From a virus: 39,873 nucleotides of DNA. Below the pieces are notes generated by a model. The model was not told the origin of the DNA. It made no database searches and saw only the letters and a list, made by a program, of their open reading frames with translations. Positions 14,512 to 23,023 of this stretch are shown here, in pieces (position 1 is the first letter of the stretch; the number at the start of each line of letters is the position of its first letter). The stretch is from positions 1 through 39,873 of the IMG/VR virus record IMGVR_UViG_3300042520_000127; one strand, written 5' to 3'. Made by a program: the position numbers and the translations under genes.

Positions 14512-16179
14512 ATGGCTGAAATGCCACGCGCTAAGGATCTGTTTGACGGATCTACGCCTGTTGAGGCTGCTGAACGTATGGATCAATACACTGCTGAACT
14601 CAGCAAGTCATTGAACAACGCTTCAACAGTTCCAGGACAAGCACCAGCACCAGACGCTACTTCACAGTTGGAAATGCTTGCAGCAAGCAAGTCACTTTCA
14701 CCTGACGCAGCAGCAGGACTTCAAAACGCATTAGCGGCACAGCGCCTAGCAATGCAGGACATTCAGAAGGACATCACACTAACAAGCCCACTCAGCACAT
14801 CATTTGCTGCGTTTGACTTGGAAGCACCTTCAAAGTTGCTTACACCACGTCCAACACCTCTACGTAACCGTATCCCACGCAAGAAGGGCGTAGGCACATC
14901 ACACCGTGTCAAGCGTATTCTTGGATACACAGGTACAGGTACAGGTGGAGTTGGCAACACATGGCCAGGTATCACAGAAAGCACAACAACTGCTTTTGGT
15001 TCAATCAACTACGAGCGTGGACCAAAGATTTCATACTCTGCTGATGATCTAGTACTGCCATACAACTCATACTCACTATCTGATTCAGTGTCATTTGACG
15101 CTAATTTCTCAGGTTTGGGTTACCAGGATCTACGCCAACTATCATCAACCTCAACTCTATACGCAACAATGCTTATGGAAGAGCGCATGATGCTAATGGC
15201 ACGCGGTACAGCCTCAGGTTACTCAGGCGCACTATCAGCACCTACCTTCGCACTTGCTTCACCAGTGGCAGCAACAGGTCAAACTGCAATTGCCGCAAAC
15301 ACTTACTATGTCAACGTCACAACTGACGCTGGTATCTCAGTAAACGGTTTTGGTGAGTCAATCCTTGGAACAGAAGCCAACACAGTGGTTGCATCAGGTG
15401 ACGTACTAACAGTCACAGTTTCAACAGCAGTCGCAGGCGCACTTGGTTACAACATCTACGTTGGAACAGCAACAGGTAACGCAAACTTGAAGTACCAGGG
15501 AACTCTAAAGGGAACAGGTACATTCACAATTCAGGGCGCTGGCACAACAGGACTAACAGGCAACAACGCTGCTTTGACAACAACTGGCGCTGCTGCAACA
15601 CGTGCTGCTGCTGACACATCTGCGTATGCAACAGGCTACGACGGCATTTTGCCAACAGTGCTTGGACCAAACTCAGGTTTCAACAACGCAATCAACAGCA
15701 CATTCTCTACTTCTAACCCAGGTGTTGAATACCAGGCTGTATTTGCTAACTTGTACCAGAACGTCAAGGCAGATCCAGACATGGTTCTAATGAACGGAAA
15801 TGATCGTAAGCAACTTTCAGACGCGATCAAGAACGGCTCAACAGCAAACTACCGTCTAACAATCGATAACCCAGGAACATCAGGAACCACATACGGTTCT
15901 ATCGTTACTGGACTTCAGAACGAAGTAACAGGTAAGTCAGTGGACATCGTGGTACACCCATGGTTGAACTCAGGCGTATCACCTGTTCTTTCATTCACAC
16001 TTCCAATTCCTGACACAGAGGTATCTGATGTATGGGCGAACTTCTTGGTACAGGACTACATGGGTATCCAGTGGCCAGTAACTCAGTTCACCTACGACTT
16101 CTCAACATACTTCCGTGGTACTTTCTTCTGCACCGCACCAGCATGGAACGGCGCAGTATCAGGAATTATCTCTGCTTAA
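14512..16179 (+). CDS. major capsid protein (HK97-fold) with inserted Ig-like domain
   Basis: This 555-residue protein follows the protease-scaffold gene with an AAAGGAACC ribosome site. It has a helical N-terminal arm (cleavable delta-like region), RNRIPRKKGVGTSHRVKRI, then FSGLGYQDLRQLSSTSTLYA and EERMMLMARGT, and a C-terminal part with DPDMVLMNGNDRKQLSDAI and VQDYMGIQWPVTQFTYDF. Residues about 243-360 (APTFALASPVAATG through GNNAALTT) form a beta-rich Ig/Fn3-like insertion, likely exposed on the capsid surface. Codons here are strongly of one type (many ACA, TCA, GGT), fitting high expression. Confidence 0.88.
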   Translation: MAEMPRAKDLFDGSTPVEAAERMDQYTAELSKSLNNASTVPGQAPAPDATSQLEMLAASKSLSPDAAAGLQNALAAQRLAMQDIQKDITLTSPLSTSFAAFDLEAPSKLLTPRPTPLRNRIPRKKGVGTSHRVKRILGYTGTGTGGVGNTWPGITESTTTAFGSINYERGPKISYSADDLVLPYNSYSLSDSVSFDANFSGLGYQDLRQLSSTSTLYATMLMEERMMLMARGTASGYSGALSAPTFALASPVAATGQTAIAANTYYVNVTTDAGISVNGFGESILGTEANTVVASGDVLTVTVSTAVAGALGYNIYVGTATGNANLKYQGTLKGTGTFTIQGAGTTGLTGNNAALTTTGAAATRAAADTSAYATGYDGILPTVLGPNSGFNNAINSTFSTSNPGVEYQAVFANLYQNVKADPDMVLMNGNDRKQLSDAIKNGSTANYRLTIDNPGTSGTTYGSIVTGLQNEVTGKSVDIVVHPWLNSGVSPVLSFTLPIPDTEVSDVWANFLVQDYMGIQWPVTQFTYDFSTYFRGTFFCTAPAWNGAVSGIISA

Positions 16180-16203
16180 TAACTGAATACAGCAAGGCAA
16201 TGG

Positions 16204-16229
16204 GGGGTGCGTTCTACGGGGCGCACCCC
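16204..16229 (+). terminator. hairpin after the capsid gene
   Basis: GGGGTGCG and CGCACCCC form an 8-bp GC-rich stem around a 10-base loop, 25 bases after the capsid stop. There is no strong T-run, so it may be a partial terminator or an RNA-stabilising hairpin, which is common after capsid genes. Confidence 0.55.
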
Positions 16230-16253
16230 TCACTTAAATAGAGAGGGCAAACA

Positions 16254-16529
16254 ATGGCAAGATTGGTAGCATCAGACAAAGGCGTACGCGAAACTGAAGT
16301 CAATGGGCGTTTATACAAGCCTGATCATGGCGGGATCTACAACGTAGATAGCCCAAGCGCAGCAAGAGCAATGAAGGCTGAAGGATTTTTTGAAGCAACG
16401 CTTACTCCATACTCGCAAGGCGACGCCACAAAAGGTTTTAACTGCGTAGAATGTGGGTTTGGATCTTGGTTTCGCAAATGTTCACGTTGCGGTCACACAA
16501 ACGGGGAACCGCAAAGAGACGGGGAGTAA
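16254..16529 (+). CDS. zinc-ribbon head protein (91 aa)
   Basis: This 91-residue protein starts MARLVASDKGVRETEVNGR and ends in a zinc ribbon (CVECGFGSWFRKCSRCG). A segment YKPDHGGIYNVDSPSAARAM resembles small phage proteins found after capsid genes. It is probably a minor head protein or an assembly factor, judged by position. AGAGGG precedes the ATG. Confidence 0.65.
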   Translation: MARLVASDKGVRETEVNGRLYKPDHGGIYNVDSPSAARAMKAEGFFEATLTPYSQGDATKGFNCVECGFGSWFRKCSRCGHTNGEPQRDGE

Positions 16530-16532
16530 CAA

Positions 16533-17423
16533 ATGGCAGTGGGTATTACGGCTGACACGATTGATGACGAGAGTGCCTACCTGACCGTTGCAGAGTTCAA
16601 AAACGCGCCTACCTCACTGGACATCAACAACCTTGTCTCAGGCGGTAATCAAGCCGCACAGGACGCGGAGTTGGCAAACATCATTTTGCGCGCTTCATCG
16701 TACATGAACGAGTATTTGAACCAAAACCTTGTGGCAAAGCGAAACACAGAGACTCAACGAGTGCGCATGACCAGCCAAGGTTTCATTTCACTGCACCCAA
16801 ACAACAACCCTGTAATTGCGTTAGAGTCATTTCAATATGGACCAACGCCAAACAACCTTCAAACCCTGACAGATCCTTCACAGTGCTGGTTTGAGTCTCA
16901 ACAGGTGATTGTGCCTTTGTCGCAGATGAGCGCAACCTACTCCAGCGCTGGTCCACTTTCATTTGGATCTTACGCGCCAAATCAACAGTTGTTCACCAAA
17001 TACACCTACGTTGCAGGCTACGTTAATACCGCGATTGTGACGGCTGTGGCTGCTGCAACCTCATTGACCGTTGCCAGCAGTGCAGGCATTGTTGCGGGTA
17101 TGTCATTGCGAATTTACGACGGCGCTTTGTCTGAAACAGTTACAGTTGCCTCAACCTACACCTACGGTTCTACCACTGTTCCCTTGACCTCAGCGCTGGT
17201 TTTTACGCACGTTGCGGGTGTTGCCATAGGAAATCTACCTAATGCGATTAAACAGGCTGCAATCCTGCTTACAACGGCGTTTATACGTATTCGTGGAGAC
17301 AAGTCAAACACAATGAGTATTACCACGCGCGCTCAGGGCAGTGAGATCCAAGGCGCAACGCGCTACGGCAGTGACATCCAGTTAGCCCTAGACATGGTGA
17401 ACCTCTACCGCAGGATACGTTAA
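16533..17423 (+). CDS. head-tail connector (gp6-like) with beta insertion
   Basis: This 296-residue protein is helical at the N-terminus (SAYLTVAEFKNAP, ANIILRASSYMNEYLNQNL) and C-terminus (AIKQAAILLTTAFIRIRG, IQLALDMVNLYRRIR), like the gp6/gp15 head-completion adaptors that bind the portal ring. Residues about 165-235 (AATSLTVASSAGIVAG through LVFTHVAGVAIG) form a beta-rich insertion of a kind seen in other phage connectors. It overlaps the next gene by a TAATG junction. Confidence 0.72.
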   Translation: MAVGITADTIDDESAYLTVAEFKNAPTSLDINNLVSGGNQAAQDAELANIILRASSYMNEYLNQNLVAKRNTETQRVRMTSQGFISLHPNNNPVIALESFQYGPTPNNLQTLTDPSQCWFESQQVIVPLSQMSATYSSAGPLSFGSYAPNQQLFTKYTYVAGYVNTAIVTAVAAATSLTVASSAGIVAGMSLRIYDGALSETVTVASTYTYGSTTVPLTSALVFTHVAGVAIGNLPNAIKQAAILLTTAFIRIRGDKSNTMSITTRAQGSEIQGATRYGSDIQLALDMVNLYRRIR

Positions 17424-17911
17424 TGGCAGGGCGCACAGGGGTACGCGCGACAATCTACTCATTTTTGTCTGTGCAACCAATTCCAAACCTCAACCAAATC
17501 TTCACGTCATTTCCCAAGCGCATTGATTTCAACGTCAATTCAACACCTGGATCTGACACACGGGCTGCTGCAATTATCTTTATTGCGTCAGAGACTGAGA
17601 GCAGAGTTGCTATTGGCGGTGCAACCAACGGTATCAAGCGCGTTGATTACACAGTCATTTTGCAGATCTATCAGCACTCATTTGAGCGAAACGCAGAAGC
17701 AGCAATGACCAGTTTTGATACGCTTATCGACGCAATCAAAACACGCCTGCGTTCAGATCACCGATTTGGGGACGTGAACGGCACTTTGGTTTGGCAGGGC
17801 GCTGAACCGCGTATTACTACGCGCTACGGCGAACCTTCAACGGCTGAAGAAGGCATGACGGAAACGTATGCTGAGGTAGAATTTGAAGTCACGGAAATGA
17901 TCAACGCATAG
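17423..17911 (+). CDS. tail terminator/completion-like protein
   Basis: This 162-residue protein has VDYTVILQIYQHSFERNAEA, FDTLIDAIKTRLRSDHRFG and TYAEVEFEVTEMI, the alternating pattern of tail-terminator (gpU-like) and tail-completion proteins that cap the tail tube where it meets the head. Its place between the connector and tail-tube genes agrees with this. No motif fixes the family. Confidence 0.65.
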   Translation: MAGRTGVRATIYSFLSVQPIPNLNQIFTSFPKRIDFNVNSTPGSDTRAAAIIFIASETESRVAIGGATNGIKRVDYTVILQIYQHSFERNAEAAMTSFDTLIDAIKTRLRSDHRFGDVNGTLVWQGAEPRITTRYGEPSTAEEGMTETYAEVEFEVTEMINA

Positions 17912-17920
17912 GGAGAAAGC

Positions 17921-18100
17921 ATGAAATACAAGTACAACGGAACAGATGAACGCGTGTTCCCTACGTTGGGGATCACCGTGAAACCAGGCGACGAGTTTGA
18001 AGCGCCTGAGAAGTTTGACGTGCCTAATGTAGTACCAGCAGGCGCACACAAATCAACACCAGCAACGTCTGCCGCGTCAGACCCAACATTAGGAGAGTGA
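17921..18100 (+). CDS. hypothetical protein (59 aa)
   Basis: This 59-residue ORF follows a GGGAGAAAGC ribosome site. It starts MKYKYNGTDERVFPTLGITV, then KPGDEFEAPE and VPNVVPAGA. Small proteins of this sort, resembling a short beta-barrel of virion adaptors, are often found just before the tail-tube gene. The function is unknown. Its stop is one base before the tail-tube ATG. Confidence 0.62.
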   Translation: MKYKYNGTDERVFPTLGITVKPGDEFEAPEKFDVPNVVPAGAHKSTPATSAASDPTLGE

Positions 18101-18101
18101 A

Positions 18102-19088
18102 ATGCCAGGACAAAATAGCGTACGCAGTTACATAGGTATTGCGAAAGAAGTAACCAAGGGAACTGCAGTTGCACCAACAGATTATCTAATGGTGATGGCT
18201 GATAGCGTCAAGCCAGCAGACATCATTGATCCACTGTACGACAAGGGACTACGTGGTTCGCTTGTTGAGAACTACAACTACCTTCCAGGGCGTGAGTATT
18301 CAACCTTTGATTTCAGTTCAGCAGCGTTCGCTGACGGAATTGGTTACGCGCTAACTGGTTTGTTAGGTGCTTGCGCCACAACAGGCGCTTCAGCACCTTT
18401 CACTCACACAATCGCGCTCAAAAACTCTCTTGCAGCAGCAGCAGACGCTCAGCCATTGTCTTACACAATCACTGATTTCTATGCAGCAGCAGTGCGTCAA
18501 TACCCAGGCATTCAATTCACTGATTTCTCGTTGAAGTTCAGTGCTGACGGGTTGCTTGAATACGACGCCAAGACAACTGGTTTCCAATCAGCAACGGTTG
18601 CTGCTCCAACACCTACTTTCAGCACAGTGTTGCCAACTCCAGTTTGGACAGGTACTGTCTCTATCGGTGGTTCAGCGGTTTCAAACACCGTGTCAGGAAA
18701 CATCGACATGAAGCGCCCAGTGACACCTATCTTTGGTATCTCAAACACTCAGAACCCATACGCAGTATTTGTGGGTGCTTTGGAGACAACAGGTAAATTC
18801 ACATTTGTCATGGAAAACGACACAGAACTTACACGTTTCCTAACTAACACTCAACCAGCAATCGTGCTGAACTGGGCTCAGGGCGCAGGTGCAACAGCAA
18901 CTCAGATCCAAGCAACACTCACAAAGGGTGCGTACACCGCAGCAGTGATTGAGCGTGGACAAGATTACGTACAGGTCACAGTTGACTTGAACGCTCAGGG
19001 TAATGCAACTGATGCTGGTGTCTCAGGTGGCTTTAGCAACATCAAGTGGGTGCTGCAAAACGCAAAGCCTGCTGCAACATACATCTAA
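18102..19088 (+). CDS. major tail (tube) protein
   Basis: This 328-residue protein has SYIGIAKEVTKGTAVAPTDY, LRGSLVENYNYLPGREYSTF, FTDFSLKFSADGLLEYDAKT and MKRPVTPIFGISNTQNPYAV, matching phage tail-tube proteins. It stacks in rings to build the tail tube. An AGGAGAGTGAA site precedes the ATG. Like the capsid gene it has a uniform, high-expression codon pattern, and a large stem-loop follows it, as expected for an abundant protein. Confidence 0.82.
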   Translation: MPGQNSVRSYIGIAKEVTKGTAVAPTDYLMVMADSVKPADIIDPLYDKGLRGSLVENYNYLPGREYSTFDFSSAAFADGIGYALTGLLGACATTGASAPFTHTIALKNSLAAAADAQPLSYTITDFYAAAVRQYPGIQFTDFSLKFSADGLLEYDAKTTGFQSATVAAPTPTFSTVLPTPVWTGTVSIGGSAVSNTVSGNIDMKRPVTPIFGISNTQNPYAVFVGALETTGKFTFVMENDTELTRFLTNTQPAIVLNWAQGAGATATQIQATLTKGAYTAAVIERGQDYVQVTVDLNAQGNATDAGVSGGFSNIKWVLQNAKPAATYI

Positions 19089-19097
19089 TAGAACCAA

Positions 19098-19156
19098 GCA
19101 ATGGGGTGGTCAGGTTGATCGTGGAATTGCCTTCCCGCGATCCCGCACCCCATTGC
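19098..19156 (+). terminator. two-tier stem-loop between tail tube and chaperone genes
   Basis: GCAATGGGGTG (19098-19108) pairs perfectly with CACCCCATTGC (19146-19156). Inside, GATCGTGG and CCGCGATC form an 8-bp stem with one G-U pair. No T-run follows. It probably terminates transcription partially or stabilises the upstream mRNA. A promoter-like motif follows at 19164. Confidence 0.6.
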
Positions 19157-19163
19157 CCTATCT

Positions 19164-19176
19164 AGTACAATAAAAT
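19164..19176 (+). promoter_or_regulatory. candidate promoter -10 region (AGTACARTAAAAT motif)
   Basis: AGTACAATAAAAT contains TACAAT, a good -10 match, 31 bases before the chaperone ATG. It matches the motif at 15-27 in 12 of 13 positions. No convincing -35 box is seen. The position, right after a large stem-loop, fits a fresh start for the tail genes. Confidence 0.4.
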
Positions 19177-19202
19177 GAAGGCAAACCTACATGGAGGCAA
19201 AA

Positions 19203-19559
19203 ATGGCTAAGAAAGTAACATTACCGTCAGGCGCAACAGTCACATTCAAGGATCCAAACTCACTGCGCGTTAAGGATCGCAAGCGCGTTATGCGCGTAAC
19301 AGATGAGACTGAGGGTGGAGATCTATCTAAGGCTATGGCGCTGACAGACGCGCTATTGGCAATGCTGATTGAGGATTGGTCATTTGACCTGCTTATCCCG
19401 TCAGTCAAGATTGAAATGCTAGGCGAACTCACAATGGAAGATTATGACTTTCTGGTTGAGGAAACAAAGGAAGCGCAAAAGTCACTGTTCCCAAAGTTGG
19501 GTAAGACAGATGAGACTGAGGCAGACCCAAAAGCCCATACCGACAACTTGAACGCTTAA
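19203..19559 (+). CDS. tail assembly chaperone G
   Basis: This 118-residue protein begins MAKKVTLPSGATVTFKDPN after a GGAGG ribosome site at 19193. It has KDRKRVMRVTDETEG and LLIPSVKIEMLGELTMEDYD, typical of the first of the two overlapping tail assembly chaperones in siphophages, which coat the tape measure during tail assembly. A slippery CCCAAAA near its end allows a -1 shift to the longer GT product. It is followed by the minor tail and tape-measure genes, the normal order. Confidence 0.85.
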   Translation: MAKKVTLPSGATVTFKDPNSLRVKDRKRVMRVTDETEGGDLSKAMALTDALLAMLIEDWSFDLLIPSVKIEMLGELTMEDYDFLVEETKEAQKSLFPKLGKTDETEADPKAHTDNLNA

Positions 19560-19753
19560 AATGGGTAATCAAGGGTGGACAAAGACATGAGGACTTTGAA
19601 TACCCTGATGACCAATGGTATTACTTCCAGTTTGCAGATCGGTTTGGTTGGACGCCTGACCAAGTAGATGAGTTACCTGCTGGCACAGCAGATTGGCTTA
19701 TCTCAATAGCAGCAACAGTGGAAAGCGCAAAAGCAGAAAGGGCAAGTGAGTAA
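19203..19753 (+). CDS. tail assembly chaperone GT (-1 frameshift product)
   Basis: A -1 shift at 19526-19532 joins G to a downstream frame that is open from 19520 to the stop at 19751-19753, giving about 183 residues. The added part includes LKWVIKGGQRHEDFEYP, WYYFQFADRFGWTPDQVDEL and AGTADWLISIAATVESAK, a typical T-domain pattern. The T region has no usable start of its own, since the ATG at 19561 reads into an early stop in another frame. That makes frameshifting the natural explanation. Only a small share of ribosomes normally shift. Confidence 0.82.
19526..19532 (+). promoter_or_regulatory. programmed -1 frameshift site CCCAAAA
   Basis: The heptamer reads C CCA AAA in the G frame, the X XXY YYZ form of -1 slippery sites. 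The -1 frame is open across it (upstream stop at 19517-19519) and G stops 25 bases later (19557-19559). Confidence 0.82.
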
Positions 19754-20187
19754 TGGGTGCAGTAGTCGTACGCAATCTTGCTGAAGTGCTTGCTGGCTTA
19801 GAAGTTCAAGAGGACATGCTTGAACGTGCTGCGCAAACTGCAATTGCCACTGCGGGTTTTGCGATCCAACGTGAAGCACAAAAAAATGCCAACACGGGAA
19901 CTCACAAAAAAGGGACACCGCGTATTGCTGGAAGTGGACCTGGACCAAACGTAGTTACAGGCGCGTTGCGTAGATCTATTAGGACTGACGTGAAATACGG
20001 TTTTGGCAACTACATTGCTGTTGTCGGGGCAAGCACGGAGTATGCTAGGGCTGTTGAATTAGGCTCACCGCGTTGGAAAAGTGGCGTAAAATACCCTTAC
20101 CTAGCGCCTGCTGCTATTGAACTGATCCGCAATGGATCTTTGAATAGGATCTTTACAGCAGCATTTATTAAAGCAGTGAAGGGATAG
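19753..20187 (+). CDS. HK97 gp10-like minor tail/head-tail protein
   Basis: This 144-residue protein starts helical (LERAAQTAIATAGFAIQREA), then PNVVTGALRRSIRTDVKYG, VVGASTEYARAVELGSP and YPYLAPAAIELI, the pattern of HK97-gp10-like proteins (VTGxLRxSI, YAxxVExG, PxLxPA). That family usually serves head-tail joining or tail completion. Here it is placed between the GT chaperone and the tape-measure gene, a little later than usual. The ATG overlaps the T stop (TAATG). Confidence 0.8.
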   Translation: MGAVVVRNLAEVLAGLEVQEDMLERAAQTAIATAGFAIQREAQKNANTGTHKKGTPRIAGSGPGPNVVTGALRRSIRTDVKYGFGNYIAVVGASTEYARAVELGSPRWKSGVKYPYLAPAAIELIRNGSLNRIFTAAFIKAVKG

Positions 20188-20188
20188 C

Positions 20189-23023
20189 ATGAGCAACGCG
20201 ATCCCACCAATTCTGGTTCAAATTGCAGCAGACGTATCTCAACTGAAGGCTGGCTTGGCTCAGGCTGAAGCAGGCATTAAAAACATGAACGGCAGTGTTG
20301 CTACCGCCAATACTGGTATGCAAAACATGCTTGGCACTGCAAAGAAAATGGCAAGCACTTTGGGAGTGGCTTTTGCTGCAACTCAGATTGTTCAATTTGG
20401 TAAAGACACAATCATGGCTGCTTCAAGCATGGCTGAGTCTGTGTCAAAGGTCAAAGTTGTTTTTGGTGAGAGCGCAGACGGCATACTGAAGTTTGGCGAG
20501 AAGTCTGCCAGCGCGTTAGGTATCGGATCTCAGAAGGCGTTAGAAGCAGCAGGTACATACGGAAATCTATTTCAAGCGTTAGGTGTGGGACGACCAGCCG
20601 CAACAGAAATGTCCACAAGCCTGGTGCAACTAGCAGCAGACCTTGCCTCATTTAACAACACATCTATTGACGACGCGTTAAACGCATTGCGCTCAGGTTT
20701 GTCAGGCGAGACTGAACCATTGAAACGATTTGGTGTGGCGCTCAATGAAGTGACTTTGAAGAACAAAGCAATGGCGATGGGCTTTGGTGAGATTAAGGGC
20801 GTCATGGATCCAGCAATCAAGGCGCAAGTTACTTATGCGTTGGTTATGGAACAGACTACGTTGGCACAAGGCGATTATGCGCGAACCGCTGACGGCACTG
20901 CAAACACAATGAAATCTTTGGCAGCAGAGTTTGAAAACGCCAAGGTGGCTGTTGGTGAGATCCTTATGCCAGCGTTCAAGGCAATTCTTGGCGTGTTGAA
21001 AGTGCTTGTGCCAGTCATCACCACAATAACAAAACTTTTCAAAGACAACGCAGACGCAATAAAAATGCTTGCAATACTTGTCGCTACTGCGACAGTGGCG
21101 TTTTACGCGTACAGAGCAGCAATTCTTGCAACAACACTGGTAAGCAAAGCGTACGTAGCAATTATGGCAGCAAAGGCAAAAGGGTTCACCCTTGCTCAAA
21201 TTGCTGCATTCAATCTCAAATTAGCAATCATGCTGCTCAACAATGCAATGCGCGCCAACCCTATTGGGTTGATTGTGACTGCACTTGGCTTGCTTGCAGC
21301 AGGCTTTGTCGTAGCGTGGAAAAAATCTGAGACGTTCAGAGGTGTTGTAATTAAGGGCGTTCAAGTAATTTTGAACGGGTTTGCCTTGTTGGTTCAAAGC
21401 ATTGGTAAATTTGTCGGTGCGCTCGCAAAGATCCCAGGCATGGGCTGGGCAAAGGGAATTGCCGACGGCGCAAACAAAGCGTCAGAGTCAATTAAGACAA
21501 CGGCAAAGAATTTGGCAGACCTGAAGAAAGCCAACGCAGGATACGGTGAAGGCGCGTTTACCTACGGCTCAGGCTTAGGATCTGGCGGGGGCGCTGGCGG
21601 GGGTGCTGGTGGCGGTGGCGGTGGTGCTGCTGAAGCCAAAAAGAAGGCTGACGAGATTAAGAAAACACTGACTGCTGTTGCCAAGGTCTACAAAGACATG
21701 AACAAGGTCATTGCAGACTCACAAGAGAAGGTTGCTGAAGCAACCAAACGACGCGATGAGGACACCGCTAAGGCTCACAAGCAGTACAACGAGTCAATAG
21801 CCAAGGCTGACAAGACACTACTTGAAGCCACTGCTGCTGCGTACAAGCGCAACAAAGAGCAAATTGATGCTGCAAATAAAGAGTACGCCAAACGCTCATT
21901 GGATCTTGAAACCAAACTTCAAGAGAAAATTAAAGATTTGCGCGAGAAGGCTGCCGACAAATCTACTGACCTCATCAAGAAGGCTGCTGACAAGCAGCAA
22001 GACATTATTCAAAAGTCAGTAGACCGTTTGCGCAATGCGTTTGCTTCCAAAACAGGGTTCAGTTTGGCTGATGCGTTTGGCATGGAAGAATTTGGTGGCA
22101 AGGCAACTGGCGCTCAGATACTTGGTTCATTGCAACAAAGAATTGCAGACGCCAAAAACCTTGCAGAGAAAGCGGCATTTCTTCAGGCTAACGGGTTCAC
22201 TCAGACTTTTATTGAACAAGTTGTTGCTGCTGGTCCAGCGGTGGGCAATGAATTGGCTGATGCAATTCTCAATGCCTCACCAGAAACAATCAGCGCGCTC
22301 AACGCTTCATTTGTCGAAATGGAAAAGGTTTCAAATACAGGCTTAGACGTTTTGGCAAAGTCAATGAACACAGGGGCTAATCTAGCAACCGACGAATTGC
22401 GCACTGCATACGCTCAGGTTGCTATTGATCTTAAAACTTCATTGGCTGAAGTAAATAGCGATTTGACCAAAGCGCTGGCTGAGGCAAATTCAGATTACAG
22501 CAAGGCAATGATTGAGGCTCAGGCTGAGCGTGATGACAAACTGGCTGAGGCTGCAAAGGATCTCAAAGAGGCACTTGCTGAAGCAGACAAGAATTACAAA
22601 GAGTCAGTTGCTGAGGCTCAAAAGACTCTTGCTGAGTCTTTGGCTGACGTGCAGAAAACCTACAATGAAGCGTTAGACCAAATCGCCAAGGACACCCAAG
22701 AGCGCATTGATGATCTCAAAGAAAAGTTGACTGAATTGGCAAAGACTCTTACAGAGTTGGGAGCAAAGCAGGCTGCTGTCAATGCAATAAAAAATGCGCC
22801 TGTTTACACCCCTGTTATGCCAACAATGCCAAATAACAATGGCGGTTATGTAAACACAAACACCATTGCAGGTATCAACGCAGCATCAGGTTTCAATCTA
22901 ACTCAAAACATCTCATACCCAACTGCTAGCGCAAGCGAAATCTCAGCGCAGACTATGAGTGCAATCAAATTCGGGACAGCAACACTGCCCCTTAGCCAAA
23001 GAGGGGCGCGGGTGGACATCTAA
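20189..23023 (+). CDS. tape measure protein
   Basis: This 944-residue protein sets tail length; at about 1.5 angstrom per residue the tail would be near 140 nm. It has the tape-measure core SMAESVSKVKVVFGESADGI, LFQALGVGRPAATEMS and LNALRSGLSGETEPLKRFG, then hydrophobic segments (about 285-320 and 350-375), a Gly-rich linker (SGGGAGGGAGGGGGGAAE, near 470), and long Ala/Lys/Glu/Asp coiled coils. A repeated AEAxxDxxKAxAEAxxxY-type heptad array lies near 745-850. It is the longest gene in the window. Confidence 0.93.
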   Translation: MSNAIPPILVQIAADVSQLKAGLAQAEAGIKNMNGSVATANTGMQNMLGTAKKMASTLGVAFAATQIVQFGKDTIMAASSMAESVSKVKVVFGESADGILKFGEKSASALGIGSQKALEAAGTYGNLFQALGVGRPAATEMSTSLVQLAADLASFNNTSIDDALNALRSGLSGETEPLKRFGVALNEVTLKNKAMAMGFGEIKGVMDPAIKAQVTYALVMEQTTLAQGDYARTADGTANTMKSLAAEFENAKVAVGEILMPAFKAILGVLKVLVPVITTITKLFKDNADAIKMLAILVATATVAFYAYRAAILATTLVSKAYVAIMAAKAKGFTLAQIAAFNLKLAIMLLNNAMRANPIGLIVTALGLLAAGFVVAWKKSETFRGVVIKGVQVILNGFALLVQSIGKFVGALAKIPGMGWAKGIADGANKASESIKTTAKNLADLKKANAGYGEGAFTYGSGLGSGGGAGGGAGGGGGGAAEAKKKADEIKKTLTAVAKVYKDMNKVIADSQEKVAEATKRRDEDTAKAHKQYNESIAKADKTLLEATAAAYKRNKEQIDAANKEYAKRSLDLETKLQEKIKDLREKAADKSTDLIKKAADKQQDIIQKSVDRLRNAFASKTGFSLADAFGMEEFGGKATGAQILGSLQQRIADAKNLAEKAAFLQANGFTQTFIEQVVAAGPAVGNELADAILNASPETISALNASFVEMEKVSNTGLDVLAKSMNTGANLATDELRTAYAQVAIDLKTSLAEVNSDLTKALAEANSDYSKAMIEAQAERDDKLAEAAKDLKEALAEADKNYKESVAEAQKTLAESLADVQKTYNEALDQIAKDTQERIDDLKEKLTELAKTLTELGAKQAAVNAIKNAPVYTPVMPTMPNNNGGYVNTNTIAGINAASGFNLTQNISYPTASASEISAQTMSAIKFGTATLPLSQRGARVDI

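Noticed and set aside
19561-19590. separate start of the T chaperone at ATG 19561
   Set aside because: That ATG is in a third frame and meets a stop after nine codons; the T frame has no start and is best reached by frameshift.
20702-21199. 165-residue minus-strand ORF
   Set aside because: It is antisense to the tape measure gene with very high Cys content, typical of a reversed Ala/Lys-rich coding sequence.
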